64,000 nucleotides of DNA from Bacillus sp. OK048 (GTDB lineage Bacteria > Bacillota > Bacilli > Bacillales > Cytobacillaceae): NCBI RefSeq assembly GCF_900103525.1, contig NZ_FNHN01000006.1:62001-126000 (forward strand). The letters are read 5' to 3'. Positions 24,592 through 33,648 of the stretch are shown here, piece after piece. The position numbers and the translations under genes were made by a program. A model generated the notes under the pieces. That model was not told the DNA's origin. It did not search any database and was given only the letters and a program-made list of their open reading frames with translations. Each line of letters starts with the position of its first letter. The stretch's first letter is position 1.

Positions 24592-25098
24592 ATGGAATTC
24601 GTAACAATTGGAATAAAAGAATTACCCGAAGTGAATCAATTTTACGCTGAAGTCACTTCAGATTTAAGAAAAAGGGGTATTGATCAATGGGACTATTTTT
24701 ACCCCAACCGTTTTGTTATGAAAAATGATTTAAAAAATGGAACTCTTTTTGGAATCAAAGAGGAAAATCGCCTTATTGGTGCCATGGTTCTCGATACGAA
24801 GGAAAGCAAACAGTATCAGAAGCTTCAATGGGGGGATCTTACAGGCAGGCCATTAATTATTCATCGATTAGCAGTTCATCCTCTCCATCAAGGTAAGGGG
24901 ATAGGAAAAAAACTGCTAAACTTTGCTGAGGAATATGTCATGGAAAAAGGACATACCAGTATTCGTATGGATGTGTATTCCCAAAATCCTACGGCGGTTG
25001 GGATGTATGAAAGAGCTGGTTATCAAGTAAGAGGATCTATTCGGTTTCCATTACGGAAAGTTCCATACTTATGTTTTGAAAAAATCATAAAAAGTTAA
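24592..25098 (+). CDS. GNAT-family N-acetyltransferase
   Basis: 168 aa. I chose ATG 24592, 7 nt after GAGGTG. Acetyl-CoA motif A is clear: RLAVHPLHQGKGIGKKLLNF (R/Q-x-x-G-x-G/A loop), then motif B with NPTAVGMYERAGY. The substrate is unknown. It lies behind a TetR-type operator and 21 nt before the DUF2306 gene, so it is part of the TetR-controlled group. Confidence 0.85.
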   Translation: MEFVTIGIKELPEVNQFYAEVTSDLRKRGIDQWDYFYPNRFVMKNDLKNGTLFGIKEENRLIGAMVLDTKESKQYQKLQWGDLTGRPLIIHRLAVHPLHQGKGIGKKLLNFAEEYVMEKGHTSIRMDVYSQNPTAVGMYERAGYQVRGSIRFPLRKVPYLCFEKIIKS

Positions 25099-25119
25099 AT
25101 TAATAGGGGGAGTAGGATT

Positions 25120-25782
25120 TTGAAAAAAGATAAAAAGGTAAATCTGGCTGTAATTGGACTCTATGCGATGGTTTTACTATTCAGTGTCTATATATTAGTG
25201 ATGTTTTTTGTCATTGGCACTGAAAACGCACCGATGGTGAAGGGAAAAATGAAAAACGCAAACTTTAATTTGCCAGTTTGGGAAGCATTTTTCTATCCTC
25301 ATATTATCCTTGGTACGATTGCCCTGGCGATCGGACCGTTTCAATTGACTAAAATGAGTCGGAAATACCCAAAGCTACATCGAAATTTGGGGAAAATTTA
25401 TGGGTTTACCATTTTTATTAATGTCTTATTGGTTCCATACATTTCTCTCTTTTCTACAGGTGGCAGGTCAACTATGATTGCTTTCCTGGTGTTAAATGCT
25501 CTTTGGCTTGTGACAACCGCTATGGGGGTCCTGCGGGGATTCCAGAAAAGAATACCCTCACACAAAACATGGATCCTAAGAAGTTATGCGATTACATGGG
25601 TGTTTGTTTCCTTTAGAATTGTTGTTATCCCATTCTCCATCTTTTTGGATGCGTCACTCAGTTTCCCAATAGCTGTCTACCTTGCTATTGCTATGAATCT
25701 TCTTTTTGTTGAATGGAAAGGAAAAAAGGGAAAAAGTCAGGCGGATTTTCATAAATCATTTGTACAAAAAATAGACGGATAA
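25120..25782 (+). CDS. DUF2306-type membrane protein
   Basis: 220 aa, TTG start with AGGGGGAG 5-8 nt upstream. Six to seven helices with His residues near membrane edges (FFYPHIILGTIALAIGPFQL, KLHRNLGKIYGFTIF, SHKTWILRSYAIT), the layout of the DUF2306 family, which may bind haem or metal. No function is established. It is the last gene of the TetR-controlled group; a palindromic repeat follows. Confidence 0.8.
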   Translation: MKKDKKVNLAVIGLYAMVLLFSVYILVMFFVIGTENAPMVKGKMKNANFNLPVWEAFFYPHIILGTIALAIGPFQLTKMSRKYPKLHRNLGKIYGFTIFINVLLVPYISLFSTGGRSTMIAFLVLNALWLVTTAMGVLRGFQKRIPSHKTWILRSYAITWVFVSFRIVVIPFSIFLDASLSFPIAVYLAIAMNLLFVEWKGKKGKSQADFHKSFVQKIDG

Positions 25783-25789
25783 AAAGTTT

Positions 25790-25860
25790 GGCCATGGACG
25801 GTTCTTCCGGCTTTTTTAGCGGATATTAAAAAGAGCCATGAGAACTCCCCATGGCCTTTT
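25790..25860. repeat. ACGGTTC palindromic repeat copy, acting as terminator between convergent genes
   Basis: GGCCATGGACGGTTCTTCCG ... CATGAGAACTCCCCATGGCC; long hairpin followed by T6. Its layout matches the copies at 27750 and 29709. Confidence 0.7.
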
Positions 25861-25870
25861 TTTCATCTAT

Positions 25871-27529
25871 TTACTTGTTTACATCTGCCCATTTATATTC
25901 GTATGTTGCACCGAATGGGTTCACGAATACACCTTGAATTCGTGGTGATACTAATTGTGCTCTAGAAGATTGGTAAACAGGAGCGATTGCCGCATCTTCA
26001 AACAGCAATTTTTCAGCCTCTAAGAAGTTGTTGTAACGTGCTTTTGCATCGGTTGCAAGCGTTGATACTGTGTCACGCACTAACTTGTCATAGGTTGCGC
26101 TGGAATATCCAGTCCAGTTGTTTCCGCTGTCCGTGGTCCATAGGTTCATGAAGGTGAATGGATCTAGGAAGTCAGGGCCCCAACGGGAAAGCTGAAGCTG
26201 GTAGTCCATGGCTGAGTCTAAAGCAAGACGCTGCTTTTTAGGTACTTGTTTGATCGTAACCTTTAATCCTTCTAAATTCGTTGAAAGTTGGTTCGCAACG
26301 TATTGAACTAAGTTTTTCGTTGTCTGATCATCATCTGCTAAGAACTCTAGTTCAACAGAATCGGTGCCTATTTCTGCTAACCCTTTTGCCCAGAATTCTT
26401 TCGCTGCTTTAAGATCATACTTAACAAGGTCGCCGCTGACTTTACGGAAATCCTCACCTGATCCAGGAATTGGTGTAAAGTCTTTCGGAATCAATCCATT
26501 CGCAGCGATGGATCCATTGTTTAAAATTTCGCCTACTAATGCATCTTTGTCGAATGCTCTGCTTAGTGCAGCGCGGATATTCTTATTTGCTAAAGCTTCT
26601 GATTTTGTTTGATTAAACTTTAGGAAGTAGACAAATGTATCTGCTGAAATCGTGTAATCATCATTTGTAGAATATTGGTCGACTAAATCGGATGTTAGAT
26701 CCATTCGATCAACGGTTCCTTCTTCATATAAATTTAATGCTGTTTGGGGATCTTTTACGACTTTGAAGGTCAGTTTATCCATTTTTACAGTTTTTGCATC
26801 CCAATAATCCTTATTTTTCACTAGTTCCCATGAATCGCTTGTGCTTGACCAATTGGAAATGACGTATGGTCCGTTTGCTAATAAGTTTTCGGAACTTGTT
26901 GCAAAGCTATTGCCCTTTTCTTCGACAAACTTTTTGTTAAGCGGGAAGAATGTGCCGAATGTTGTTAATGTTTCAAAGTATGGTGTTGGATTTTCTAATT
27001 CAACCACGAGTGTAAAATCGCCTTCCGCTTTTACTCCCAGCTGATCTGCTGCTGCCTCACCTTTGTTTATGGCTTCCGCATTTTTGATTACACCACTCAT
27101 CATGTATGGGCCATATTCTGATTTGGTTGCAGGGTCAACGGCACGCTGCCACGCAAACACGAAATCATGTGCGGTTACAGGGTCTCCGTTTGTCCATTTT
27201 GCATCCTCACGTAATGTAAAGGTCCAAGTCAGACCATCGGTACTTACTTTATGACTAGTAGCAATCCCAGGCGATGGCTGTGTTTTTTCATCTAATCGGT
27301 ACAGACCTTCCATCGTTGCGGCTAGGTAGATAAAAGAAGATTCATCTGTAGCTAAAGAAGGGTCCATGGATGGAATCGCTTCTGGATTTAAAAACTTAAG
27401 TACTTTTTCCTCTGCGGTGTCATTTGTTTTCGTGCCAGCAGGTTCTTTTGTCTTATCGCCAGAACATGCGGCTAGTACACTAAGTACTAATCCAAATGCT
27501 AAAAATAATAACCATTTCTTTGCTTTCAC
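25871..27529 (-). CDS. oppA: OppA-type oligopeptide-binding lipoprotein (copy 1)
   Basis: 552 aa. Lipoprotein signal MKAKKWLLFLAFGLVLSVLA-A-C22, then a full-length family 5 solute-binding domain: NPEAIPSMDPSLATDESSF, TFTLREDAKWTNGDPVTAHD, FVFAWQRAVDPAT, RAALSRAFDKDALV, SRWGPDFLDPFTFMNL. It captures peptides for an Opp/App ABC importer, but no oppBCDF genes are adjacent. GGGGGAAAAAAAG lies before the ATG. It is a close tandem duplicate of the gene at 27831; the repeated unit includes the upstream ~200 bp and the palindromic terminator. Confidence 0.92.
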   Translation of the reverse strand: MKAKKWLLFLAFGLVLSVLAACSGDKTKEPAGTKTNDTAEEKVLKFLNPEAIPSMDPSLATDESSFIYLAATMEGLYRLDEKTQPSPGIATSHKVSTDGLTWTFTLREDAKWTNGDPVTAHDFVFAWQRAVDPATKSEYGPYMMSGVIKNAEAINKGEAAADQLGVKAEGDFTLVVELENPTPYFETLTTFGTFFPLNKKFVEEKGNSFATSSENLLANGPYVISNWSSTSDSWELVKNKDYWDAKTVKMDKLTFKVVKDPQTALNLYEEGTVDRMDLTSDLVDQYSTNDDYTISADTFVYFLKFNQTKSEALANKNIRAALSRAFDKDALVGEILNNGSIAANGLIPKDFTPIPGSGEDFRKVSGDLVKYDLKAAKEFWAKGLAEIGTDSVELEFLADDDQTTKNLVQYVANQLSTNLEGLKVTIKQVPKKQRLALDSAMDYQLQLSRWGPDFLDPFTFMNLWTTDSGNNWTGYSSATYDKLVRDTVSTLATDAKARYNNFLEAEKLLFEDAAIAPVYQSSRAQLVSPRIQGVFVNPFGATYEYKWADVNK

Positions 27530-27749
27530 TTTTTTTCCCCCTTGTTTTTTACTCCATTTCGAATATTATGTATATGCAGAAAATTCGAAACTATAAATGA
27601 TTATAATCAAAAACCTAGTGGGTTGTAAAGTATTCTTATATAATTATTGGTTATAATGTTATTTTTTGTAATTGGTGGATAACTATTACAACACGAGGCG
27701 TTCTTGGGGTGAAGTGCTGCCACTGTACAGTTTTGCAGAATAATAGTGT
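27530..27749. other. Upstream region of oppA copy 1, duplicated
   Basis: It parallels 29490-29708 in many blocks (ATATGCAGAAAATT, GGTTGTAAAGTATT, TACAGTTTTGCAGAATAATA), so the duplication carried the promoter region. No gene inside. Confidence 0.6.
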
Positions 27750-27824
27750 GGCCATGGGGAAGGTTCTTCGGCTTTTTTAGAGGATATTAAAAAGAGCCAT
27801 GAGAACCGAACCGTCCCCATGGCC
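27750..27824. repeat. ACGGTTC palindromic repeat copy between the two oppA genes
   Basis: GGCCATGGGGAAGGTTCTTC ... GAACCGTCCCCATGGCC with T-rich centre. Probable terminator of oppA copy 2. Confidence 0.7.
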
Positions 27825-27830
27825 TTTTGT

Positions 27831-29489
27831 TTACTCGTTTATATCTGCCCATTTATATTCGTATGTTGCACCAAATGGGTTTACGAACACATTTTGAACT
27901 TTTGGAGATACTAATTGTGCTCTAGAAGACTGGTAAACAGGAGCAATCGCCGCATCTTCAAATAGCACTTTTTCAGCTTCTAAGAAGTTGTTGTAACGTG
28001 CTTTTGCATTGGTAGCAAGCGTTGATGCTGTGTCACGCACTAACTTGTCATAGGTTGCGCTGGAATATCCAGTCCAGTTGTTTCCGCTGTCGGTGGTCCA
28101 TAGGTTCATGAAGGTAAATGGATCTAGGAAGTCAGGGCCCCAACGGGAAAGCTGAATTTGATAATCCATAGTAGAATCTAAATTTAAACGCTGTTCTTTT
28201 GGAACTTGTTTAATGGTAACTTTTAATCCTTCTAGGTTCGTTGAAAGCTGGTTTGCAACGTATTGCACTAGGTTTTTCGTTGTCTTGTCATCATCAGCTA
28301 GGAACTCAAGCTCAACGGAATCAGTGCCTAATTCCGCCAATCCTTTTTCCCAGAATTCTTTCGCTGCTTTAAGGTCATACTTGACAAGGTCGCCACTTAC
28401 TTTACGGAAATCCTCACCTGAATCAGGCATTGGTGTAAAGTCTTTCGGAATTAAGCCGTTTGAAGCGATGGATCCATTGTTTAAAATCTCGCCAACTAAT
28501 GCTTCTTTGTCAAATGCTCTGCTTAGTGCAGCACGGATATTTGTATTTGCTAATGCTTCTGATTTTGTTTGATTAAATTTTAGGAAATAAGAAAATGTTT
28601 CTGCTGACACCACATAATCATCATTTGTAGAATATTGGTCAACTAGATCGGATGTTAGATCCATTCTATCTACTGTTCCTTCTTCATATAAATTTAGAGC
28701 CGTTTGTGGATCTTTTACGACTTTAAACGTCAGTTTGTCCATTTTTACTGTTTTTGCATCCCAATACTCTTTATTCTTCACTAGTTCCCATGAATCGCTT
28801 GTGCTTGTCCAATTGGAAATCGTGTATGGCCCATTTGCTAATAAGTTTTCGGAACTTGTAGCAAAACCATTGCCTTTTTCTTCGACAAACTTTTTATTTA
28901 GCGGGAAGAATGTGCCGAATGTTGTTAATGTTTCAAAGTACGGTGTTGCGTTTTCTAATTCAACAACAAGTGTAAAATCACCGTCAGCTTTTACTCCCAG
29001 CTGATCTACGGCAAGTTCTCCTTTGTTTATAGCTTCCGCATTTTTGATTACGCCACTCATCATGTATGGTCCATATTCTGATCCTGTTGCCGGATCAACG
29101 GCACGCTGCCATGCATAGACAAAGTCATGTGCTGTTACTGGATCTCCATTTGACCATTTTGCGTCCTCACGTAATGTAAAGGTCCAAGTCAGACCATCCG
29201 TGCTTACTTCATGACTTTCAGCAATCCCTGGAGCTGCTTGTGTTTTTTCATCTAAACGGTATAGTCCTTCCATTGTTGCAGCCAAATAGATAAAGGAAGA
29301 CTCATCTGTAGCTAAAGATGGGTCCATTGACGGAATGGCTTCAGGGTTTAAAAAGTTTAGTACTTTTCCCTCTGCCGTCTCCCCCGTTTTTGTACCCCCA
29401 GATTCCTTTGACTTCTCTCCGGAACATGCGGCTAGTACACTGAGCATCAAACCAAATGCTAAAAGTAATAACCAATTCTTTGCTTTCAT
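27831..29489 (-). CDS. oppA: OppA-type oligopeptide-binding lipoprotein (copy 2)
   Basis: 552 aa, same length as copy 1 and differing at scattered positions without gaps. Lipobox LSVLAAC. Differences cluster in the linker (GEKSKESGGTKTGETAE against GDKTKEPAGTKTND) and in a few surface positions; the ligand-binding core is almost unchanged, so both copies appear functional. GGAGGAAAAAA precedes the ATG. With no permease genes nearby, both probably feed a transporter encoded elsewhere. Confidence 0.92.
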   Translation of the reverse strand: MKAKNWLLLLAFGLMLSVLAACSGEKSKESGGTKTGETAEGKVLNFLNPEAIPSMDPSLATDESSFIYLAATMEGLYRLDEKTQAAPGIAESHEVSTDGLTWTFTLREDAKWSNGDPVTAHDFVYAWQRAVDPATGSEYGPYMMSGVIKNAEAINKGELAVDQLGVKADGDFTLVVELENATPYFETLTTFGTFFPLNKKFVEEKGNGFATSSENLLANGPYTISNWTSTSDSWELVKNKEYWDAKTVKMDKLTFKVVKDPQTALNLYEEGTVDRMDLTSDLVDQYSTNDDYVVSAETFSYFLKFNQTKSEALANTNIRAALSRAFDKEALVGEILNNGSIASNGLIPKDFTPMPDSGEDFRKVSGDLVKYDLKAAKEFWEKGLAELGTDSVELEFLADDDKTTKNLVQYVANQLSTNLEGLKVTIKQVPKEQRLNLDSTMDYQIQLSRWGPDFLDPFTFMNLWTTDSGNNWTGYSSATYDKLVRDTASTLATNAKARYNNFLEAEKVLFEDAAIAPVYQSSRAQLVSPKVQNVFVNPFGATYEYKWADINE

Positions 29490-29708
29490 TTTTTTTCCTC
29501 CTCATTTTTACTTTGTTTCAAATATTAAATATATGCAGAAAATTTGAAACCATAAAAGTGATTATAGGCATTAACTAGATAGGTTGTAAAGTATTTTTGA
29601 ATAATTTAGACTAGAATGATATTTTTGTGAATGCGGGAAAACGATTACAATGTAGGGGGTTTCAAGGGTATGGTACTGCCATTATACAGTTTTGCAGAAT
29701 AATATTTT
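29490..29708. other. Upstream region of oppA copy 2
   Basis: Duplicate of 27530-27749 with many substitutions. No gene. Confidence 0.55.
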
Positions 29709-29784
29709 GGCCAAGGGGACGGTTCTTCCGGCTTTTTTCAGCGGGTTTTGGCCATAAAGAGCCATGAGAACCGTCCCCTTTGTC
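29709..29784. repeat. ACGGTTC palindromic repeat copy
   Basis: GGCCAAGGGGACGGTTCTTC ... GAACCGTCCCCTTTGTCC. It marks the far edge of the oppA duplication unit. Confidence 0.7.
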
Positions 29785-29891
29785 CTATAACTCTAACAAA
29801 ATGTGACAATTTTCACTATGTTGTATTGAGGGAATTAGCAAAATATGTTATTGTAAATCTGATATTCTAAAGAAAACTAGAGGGTGAAGAG

Positions 29892-30605
29892 ATGAACGTA
29901 AAGTCAACCATGAAGAAAGGCGCTGTCATTGCAGCACTAAGCCTAGGACTATCTGCCTTTGCAGCAGTTCCAGGAAATGCTGTTTTTGCAGCAGAAACAA
30001 ATCCTGCAGCACAAAAATTAGTAGATTCTTTAAAAGCATTAAATATCGCAGATGTCGATTATTTATATGCATATTTACAATCTGTTAATTTAAGTGACGC
30101 AGAATATAAAGGTATTCTTGATAATACGAATAAAGTAAGCCAAATTTTAAAGGGTGCAGCTAATCCGGAAGATCTTCCGACAGCTCAAAAAGCGGAATTA
30201 TCACGCTTATTCCTTGAAAGTGTTAAACTAGCACACCTTCAAGCGTCAATCGTTGATGACAAAGGAAATCCTATTGATATCACAACGTATAAATCTGGAA
30301 CTTTGGGCCTTAAAGTTCAGTTAATGGATTTAAAAGGAAACGTATTAGCAGTCGTTAATCCTACTAAAGCTGATTTAAATCCAGCTGCTATTGAGGCGAA
30401 AATGGTTGCATTAAATAACGCAGTCCAAGCTAAACAACAATTAGAATCAGCTGGTAAATTCATTCCGATGCCAAATGCTCCACTGCCAAACACAGCTAGC
30501 AACACTGTAGAATATATGGCTTTAGGCGGATTATTAATTTTATTAGGCGGAGTTGCGGTTGTCCCTGCAATGCGTTTTGCGCGCAAATCCGAAATTGAAG
30601 CTTAA
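29892..30605 (+). CDS. LPNTA cell-wall-anchored surface protein, class D sortase substrate
   Basis: 237 aa. Signal peptide ~1-33 ending VFAA; a mainly helical middle; C-terminal sorting signal LPNTA, hydrophobic helix MALGGLLILLGGVAVVPAM, then basic RFARKSE. LPNTA rather than LPxTG is the signal of class D sortases such as B. anthracis SrtC, whose substrate BasI is encoded next to the enzyme; the sortase gene here follows after 6 nt, matching that pattern. AGAGGGTGAAGAG lies before the ATG. The role of the exposed domain is unknown; SrtC substrates act during sporulation in B. anthracis. Confidence 0.85.
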   Translation: MNVKSTMKKGAVIAALSLGLSAFAAVPGNAVFAAETNPAAQKLVDSLKALNIADVDYLYAYLQSVNLSDAEYKGILDNTNKVSQILKGAANPEDLPTAQKAELSRLFLESVKLAHLQASIVDDKGNPIDITTYKSGTLGLKVQLMDLKGNVLAVVNPTKADLNPAAIEAKMVALNNAVQAKQQLESAGKFIPMPNAPLPNTASNTVEYMALGGLLILLGGVAVVPAMRFARKSEIEA

Positions 30606-30611
30606 TACAGC

Positions 30612-31253
30612 ATGGAAAAAGTAAGAAAGAAAAAGCGGAAAAAGAAATGGTATCAAAAGTTGAAATGGGTACTGCTTAGTTTTCCAATTTTGCTCATCTT
30701 AACCGGTGTTGGTATTGTAGCCTATTTTGGGTGGGATTTATCAAAACAGACAGTCCTCTTAGCCCACGAAGTGGTCAATAAATATGAACCAGAATTACCT
30801 AATCATACGTTTGAGCAGGCCTGGCCCAAACTGCCAGACCCAGGTTCGTCCATTGGTGAATTACAGTTCACTTCGATTGACTTAACTGTCCCTGTTGTCC
30901 AAGGCACTCATGACAATGAGTTGAAAAAAGGTGCAGGTCACTTTGCTGGCAGCGCCTTGCCTGGTCAAGGCGGCAATGTCATTTTAAGTGGACATCGGGA
31001 TACGGTGTTTAGGAAGCTGGAACATCTAAAACTAGGTGAACAAGTGACCTTCACTACTCCCTATGGTGATTTTGTTTATGAAACCATAGAGTTAAAAGTT
31101 GTATCAGCAGACGATATGACGGTAATGGTACCAACTGATTACGAAACGCTCACCTTAACAACCTGCTACCCATTTAATTTTATTGGGGATGCACCTGATC
31201 GGTATATCGTGTATACAAAATTGGTATCTAGTCCTATGATTGCTAGTAATTAA
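30612..31253 (+). CDS. Class D sortase
   Basis: 213 aa. Basic N-terminus and one membrane helix (~20-42) give type II topology, followed by the sortase barrel with catalytic His128 (ILSGHRDT), Cys185 (LTTCYPF) and Arg197 (PDRYIV). GSALPGQGGNVILSGHRDT is typical of class D. It should join LPNTA-tagged proteins to peptidoglycan: the adjacent gene product and, most likely, the large protein at 42037, which ends in the same motif. The weak ribosome site and 6-nt gap indicate coupling to the substrate gene. Confidence 0.92.
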   Translation: MEKVRKKKRKKKWYQKLKWVLLSFPILLILTGVGIVAYFGWDLSKQTVLLAHEVVNKYEPELPNHTFEQAWPKLPDPGSSIGELQFTSIDLTVPVVQGTHDNELKKGAGHFAGSALPGQGGNVILSGHRDTVFRKLEHLKLGEQVTFTTPYGDFVYETIELKVVSADDMTVMVPTDYETLTLTTCYPFNFIGDAPDRYIVYTKLVSSPMIASN

Positions 31254-31255
31254 AA

Positions 31256-31295
31256 AAGAGCAGCCCGATGAAGTAGTCATCAGGCTGCTTTTTTG
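31256..31295 (+). terminator. Intrinsic terminator of the sortase operon
   Basis: AGCAGCC-GATGA / TCATC-GGCTGCT and a T6 tract. Confidence 0.9.
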
Positions 31296-31297
31296 AG

Positions 31298-31400
31298 TAT
31301 AGTGCCCCAACCCCTTTGAAAAAACAGGTTTCGGTAACTATAGGCCGGTTATAGTGCCCCACCCCCCTTTGAAAATAAGCTTCCGGTAACTATAGGCTCG
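31298..31400. repeat. Two-unit hairpin array, 52-bp period
   Basis: TATAGTGCCCC starts at 31298 and again at 31350, exactly 52 bp apart. Each unit ends in GGTAACTATAGG, which pairs with the start to make a hairpin with a two-base internal mismatch. It lies between convergent genes. Same period and same TGCC/GGTAA arm signature as the array at 44241. Confidence 0.75.
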
Positions 31401-31453
31401 AATGGTGATAAAAAATAGAAGGTCAGTTTCAATGGAAACTGGCCTCCTTGCTA

Positions 31454-31672
31454 TTAAACAATCTCATATTCGGTTACATTGCGATCGATTACTCTTGCTC
31501 CTTTCACAGCAGCAAAATTACCGTTTGTTGAAGTGAAAACGCCAGACGCGATCATTTCCTCCATCGCTTGCTTTACTACTGCTTCTTCAATCGGTTCCTT
31601 TGGATTTTCTACCGATAACCGAGCAGATTTGCCAAACTCGGTCACAAACTCTAACTCTAATGTTTTAGCCAT
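31454..31672 (-). CDS. DUF2922 small protein
   Basis: 72 aa from ATG 31672, with GAGGAGGTG 6-9 nt upstream; the GTG at 31681 overlaps that site. The sequence MAKTLELEFVTEFGKSARLS and a C-terminal ...VIDRNVTEYEIV are typical of DUF2922, a small soluble beta protein common in spore-formers and usually encoded next to a DUF1659 gene, as here. Function unknown. Confidence 0.8.
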   Translation of the reverse strand: MAKTLELEFVTEFGKSARLSVENPKEPIEEAVVKQAMEEMIASGVFTSTNGNFAAVKGARVIDRNVTEYEIV

Positions 31673-31705
31673 TCTATTCACCTCCTCACTTTATTTATTT
31701 TCCGA

Positions 31706-31924
31706 TTAAACTAGTAAATCAGAATTGTCGACTCTCTCGATATTGCTGAGAGTATCGCCTGACAAACCAATAATGGCTTGTGCTGCTTGTAACAGCTGGT
31801 CAGGTGTCGCAGATTTCTGGATGTTGCTGAATGTCTTTGCCTTTACGATTGGTTTACCATCATCATTCATGCCCACTTGAAACACTAGGCGTAACTTAGA
31901 TGTGGTAATCACTGCTTGTGCCAT
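31706..31924 (-). CDS. DUF1659 small protein
   Basis: 72 aa from ATG 31924, 6 nt after AAGGAGGTGAT; the upstream ATG at 31942 lies before that site. LRLVFQVGMNDDGKPIVKAK followed by TFSNI and SATPDQLLQAAQAIIGL fits the DUF1659 family. It is the first gene of a two-gene unit with the DUF2922 gene (33-nt gap). Function unknown. Confidence 0.8.
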   Translation of the reverse strand: MAQAVITTSKLRLVFQVGMNDDGKPIVKAKTFSNIQKSATPDQLLQAAQAIIGLSGDTLSNIERVDNSDLLV

Positions 31925-32003
31925 CGTTATCACCTCCTTCACCCTTTATATATAGAAAAGTAGGCGAAAAGGACATGGTGTTTGAAAGGAAATTTAGTAA
32001 TAA

Positions 32004-32040
32004 AGAAAAAAGCATGATTTCTATAATGAAATCATGCTTA
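32004..32040 (-). terminator. Terminator of ymaF
   Basis: AAGCATGATTTC / GAAATCATGCTT, with TTTTTTC on the minus strand. Confidence 0.8.
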
Positions 32041-32075
32041 ATACACTTTCTGTGATTACCTTTTTGAGCCTGGTA

Positions 32076-32450
32076 TCAAAGAGTCGTACTTCCTCTATAA
32101 AGGTGTCTATGAGGATTGGCCCCCTCAATCGTGGTATAGCCACTAAATTCATGATAATGTCCGCCGTTTGCCATTGGAATGGCCGGTCCTGTCGTTCCCT
32201 GTATTTGGTGTCTATGTCTGTTATCAACGGAGGTAAAGGTAAAGTATCTATGTGTATGCGGGACACCAGTTTGTGCTGGTTCGGTCATTCCGGCATATTG
32301 ATGGGTGTGTCCATCTTCAAACGAGGTAATTCCGCTAAATCCATGGGTATGAACAGCTCTTCCATCCCAGGAAGTAATATAAAGTCGATGGGAATGCATA
32401 GGGTCTGAACCATCTGAAGCATACATGAAGCCAGAAACAGGGATATCCAT
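32076..32450 (-). CDS. ymaF: YmaF family protein
   Basis: 124 aa, very His-rich: HSHRLYITSWDGRAVHTHGF, SFEDGHTHQYAGMTEP, HTHRYFTFTSVDNRHRHQI, GGHYHEFSGYTT, PHRHLYRGST. This repeated H-x-H pattern is diagnostic of YmaF, found in spore-forming bacilli. The histidines suggest metal binding, but no function is established. AGGAGTGG is 6 nt before the ATG. A +1 frame continues past the stop to 32021 (a further ~20 residues), but a terminator already lies there and no frameshift needs to be assumed. Confidence 0.85.
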   Translation of the reverse strand: MDIPVSGFMYASDGSDPMHSHRLYITSWDGRAVHTHGFSGITSFEDGHTHQYAGMTEPAQTGVPHTHRYFTFTSVDNRHRHQIQGTTGPAIPMANGGHYHEFSGYTTIEGANPHRHLYRGSTTL

Positions 32451-32715
32451 GAATAACCACTCCTAAAAAGGCTTTTTAACACAGTATTCAACTTCGGGCT
32501 GAAAGTTGTAAGATTTTCAAAAGGGCACTCTCAAAAAGGTTCGATCTTCATGCCCTGATATGCCTATTTTTGTTGAGTCAATCCTCTAATTTAATGAGGA
32601 AGTACCGTTGATATTAAATTAAGTTTGTTAAGTTGAAGTAAAGATACGGTTAAATACCTACTCATTTAACCTAATCCTTTATAAAATGAATAAAAGGATA
32701 TAGGAGGTAAATGCA

Positions 32716-32976
32716 ATGAGAAAAAAAGTGAGACCCGAACAGCATCTTGAGTTTTTCCTTTCAATGGTTGAAAGTGACATACAACATTTAAATAACCAGG
32801 AAAAAGCGGTGAATGAATGGATTCGCATGTCTATACTTTCGTTAACCAAAACAGAAACCTCCTACTTAAAAAAAATGCGAAACGAATACAAACAAAAGGC
32901 ATCAGAGCAAACCTTAATCCTCAAAGAATTACAAAAAACGTTGTCTATATATCAAATCATGCAAAAAGAAGCATGA
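32716..32976 (+). CDS. Small helical hypothetical protein (86 aa)
   Basis: All-helical, charged, soluble: EQHLEFFLSMVESDIQHLNN, TETSYLKKMRNEYKQKASEQ. TAGGAGG is 8 nt before the ATG and a good terminator follows, so it is a real single-gene unit. No family recognised. The sequence between 32451 and 32715 upstream shows no other gene. Confidence 0.7.
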   Translation: MRKKVRPEQHLEFFLSMVESDIQHLNNQEKAVNEWIRMSILSLTKTETSYLKKMRNEYKQKASEQTLILKELQKTLSIYQIMQKEA

Positions 32977-32993
32977 AGATTAAATCAGAAACA

Positions 32994-33027
32994 AAAATCC
33001 CGACTGTTTATCAGCCGGGATTTTTTG
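32994..33027 (+). terminator. Intrinsic terminator
   Basis: AAATCCCG / CGGGATTT with T6. Confidence 0.88.
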
Positions 33028-33100
33028 TTTGCCTATGGAAAAAGACCTTACTTAAGGAGTAGGTGTGAATCCACTGTCTTTTTCAAGTATGGATTATCAA

Positions 33101-33648
33101 TGCAGAGGACCTAGAGTGACCGAAGCACAGGATAAAAAGGCATTTGGGTCAATGCAGGGGTGCTGGAGTGACCGAAGCACAGGATAAAAAAGCATTTGGG
33201 TCAATGCAGGGGTGCTGGAGTGACCGAAGCACAGGATAAAAAGGCATTTGGGTCAATGCAGGGGTGCTGGAGTGACCGAAGCACAGGATAAAAAAGCATT
33301 TGGGTCAATGCAGGGGTGCTGGAGTGACCGAAGTGCAGGATAAAAAGGCATTTGGGTCAATGCAGGGGTGCTGGAGTGACCGAAGTACAGGATAAAAAAG
33401 CATTTGGGTCAATGCAGGGGTGCTGGAGTGACCGAAGTGCAGGATAAAAAGGCATTTGGGTCAATGCAGGGGTGCTGGAGTGACCGAAGTACAGGATAAA
33501 AAAGCATTTGGGTCAATGCAGAGGACCTAGAGTGACCGAAGTGCAGGATAAAAAGGCATTTGGGTTAATGTAGGGGTGCCGGAGTGACCGAAGTGCAGGG
33601 TAAAAAAGCATTTGGGTCAATGTAGGGGTGCTGGAGTGACCGAAGTGA
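33101..33648. repeat. Tandem array, ten 52-bp units plus a partial unit
   Basis: Units begin at 33101 and every 52 bp to 33621. Consensus: TGCAGGGGTGCTGGAG, TGACCGAAGCACAGGATAAA, AAAGCATTTGGGTCAA. TGACC and GGGTCA form an imperfect inverted repeat in each unit. Units alternate strictly between a GGCATTT and an AGCATTT variant, which shows growth by 104-bp dimers. First and ninth units share TGCAGAGGACCTAGAG. No spacers, so not CRISPR. Confidence 0.92.

Noticed and set aside
32021-32266. Minus-strand frame overlapping the end of ymaF
   Set aside because: The YmaF frame ends cleanly at 32076 and a terminator follows; the overlapping frame has no start signal.
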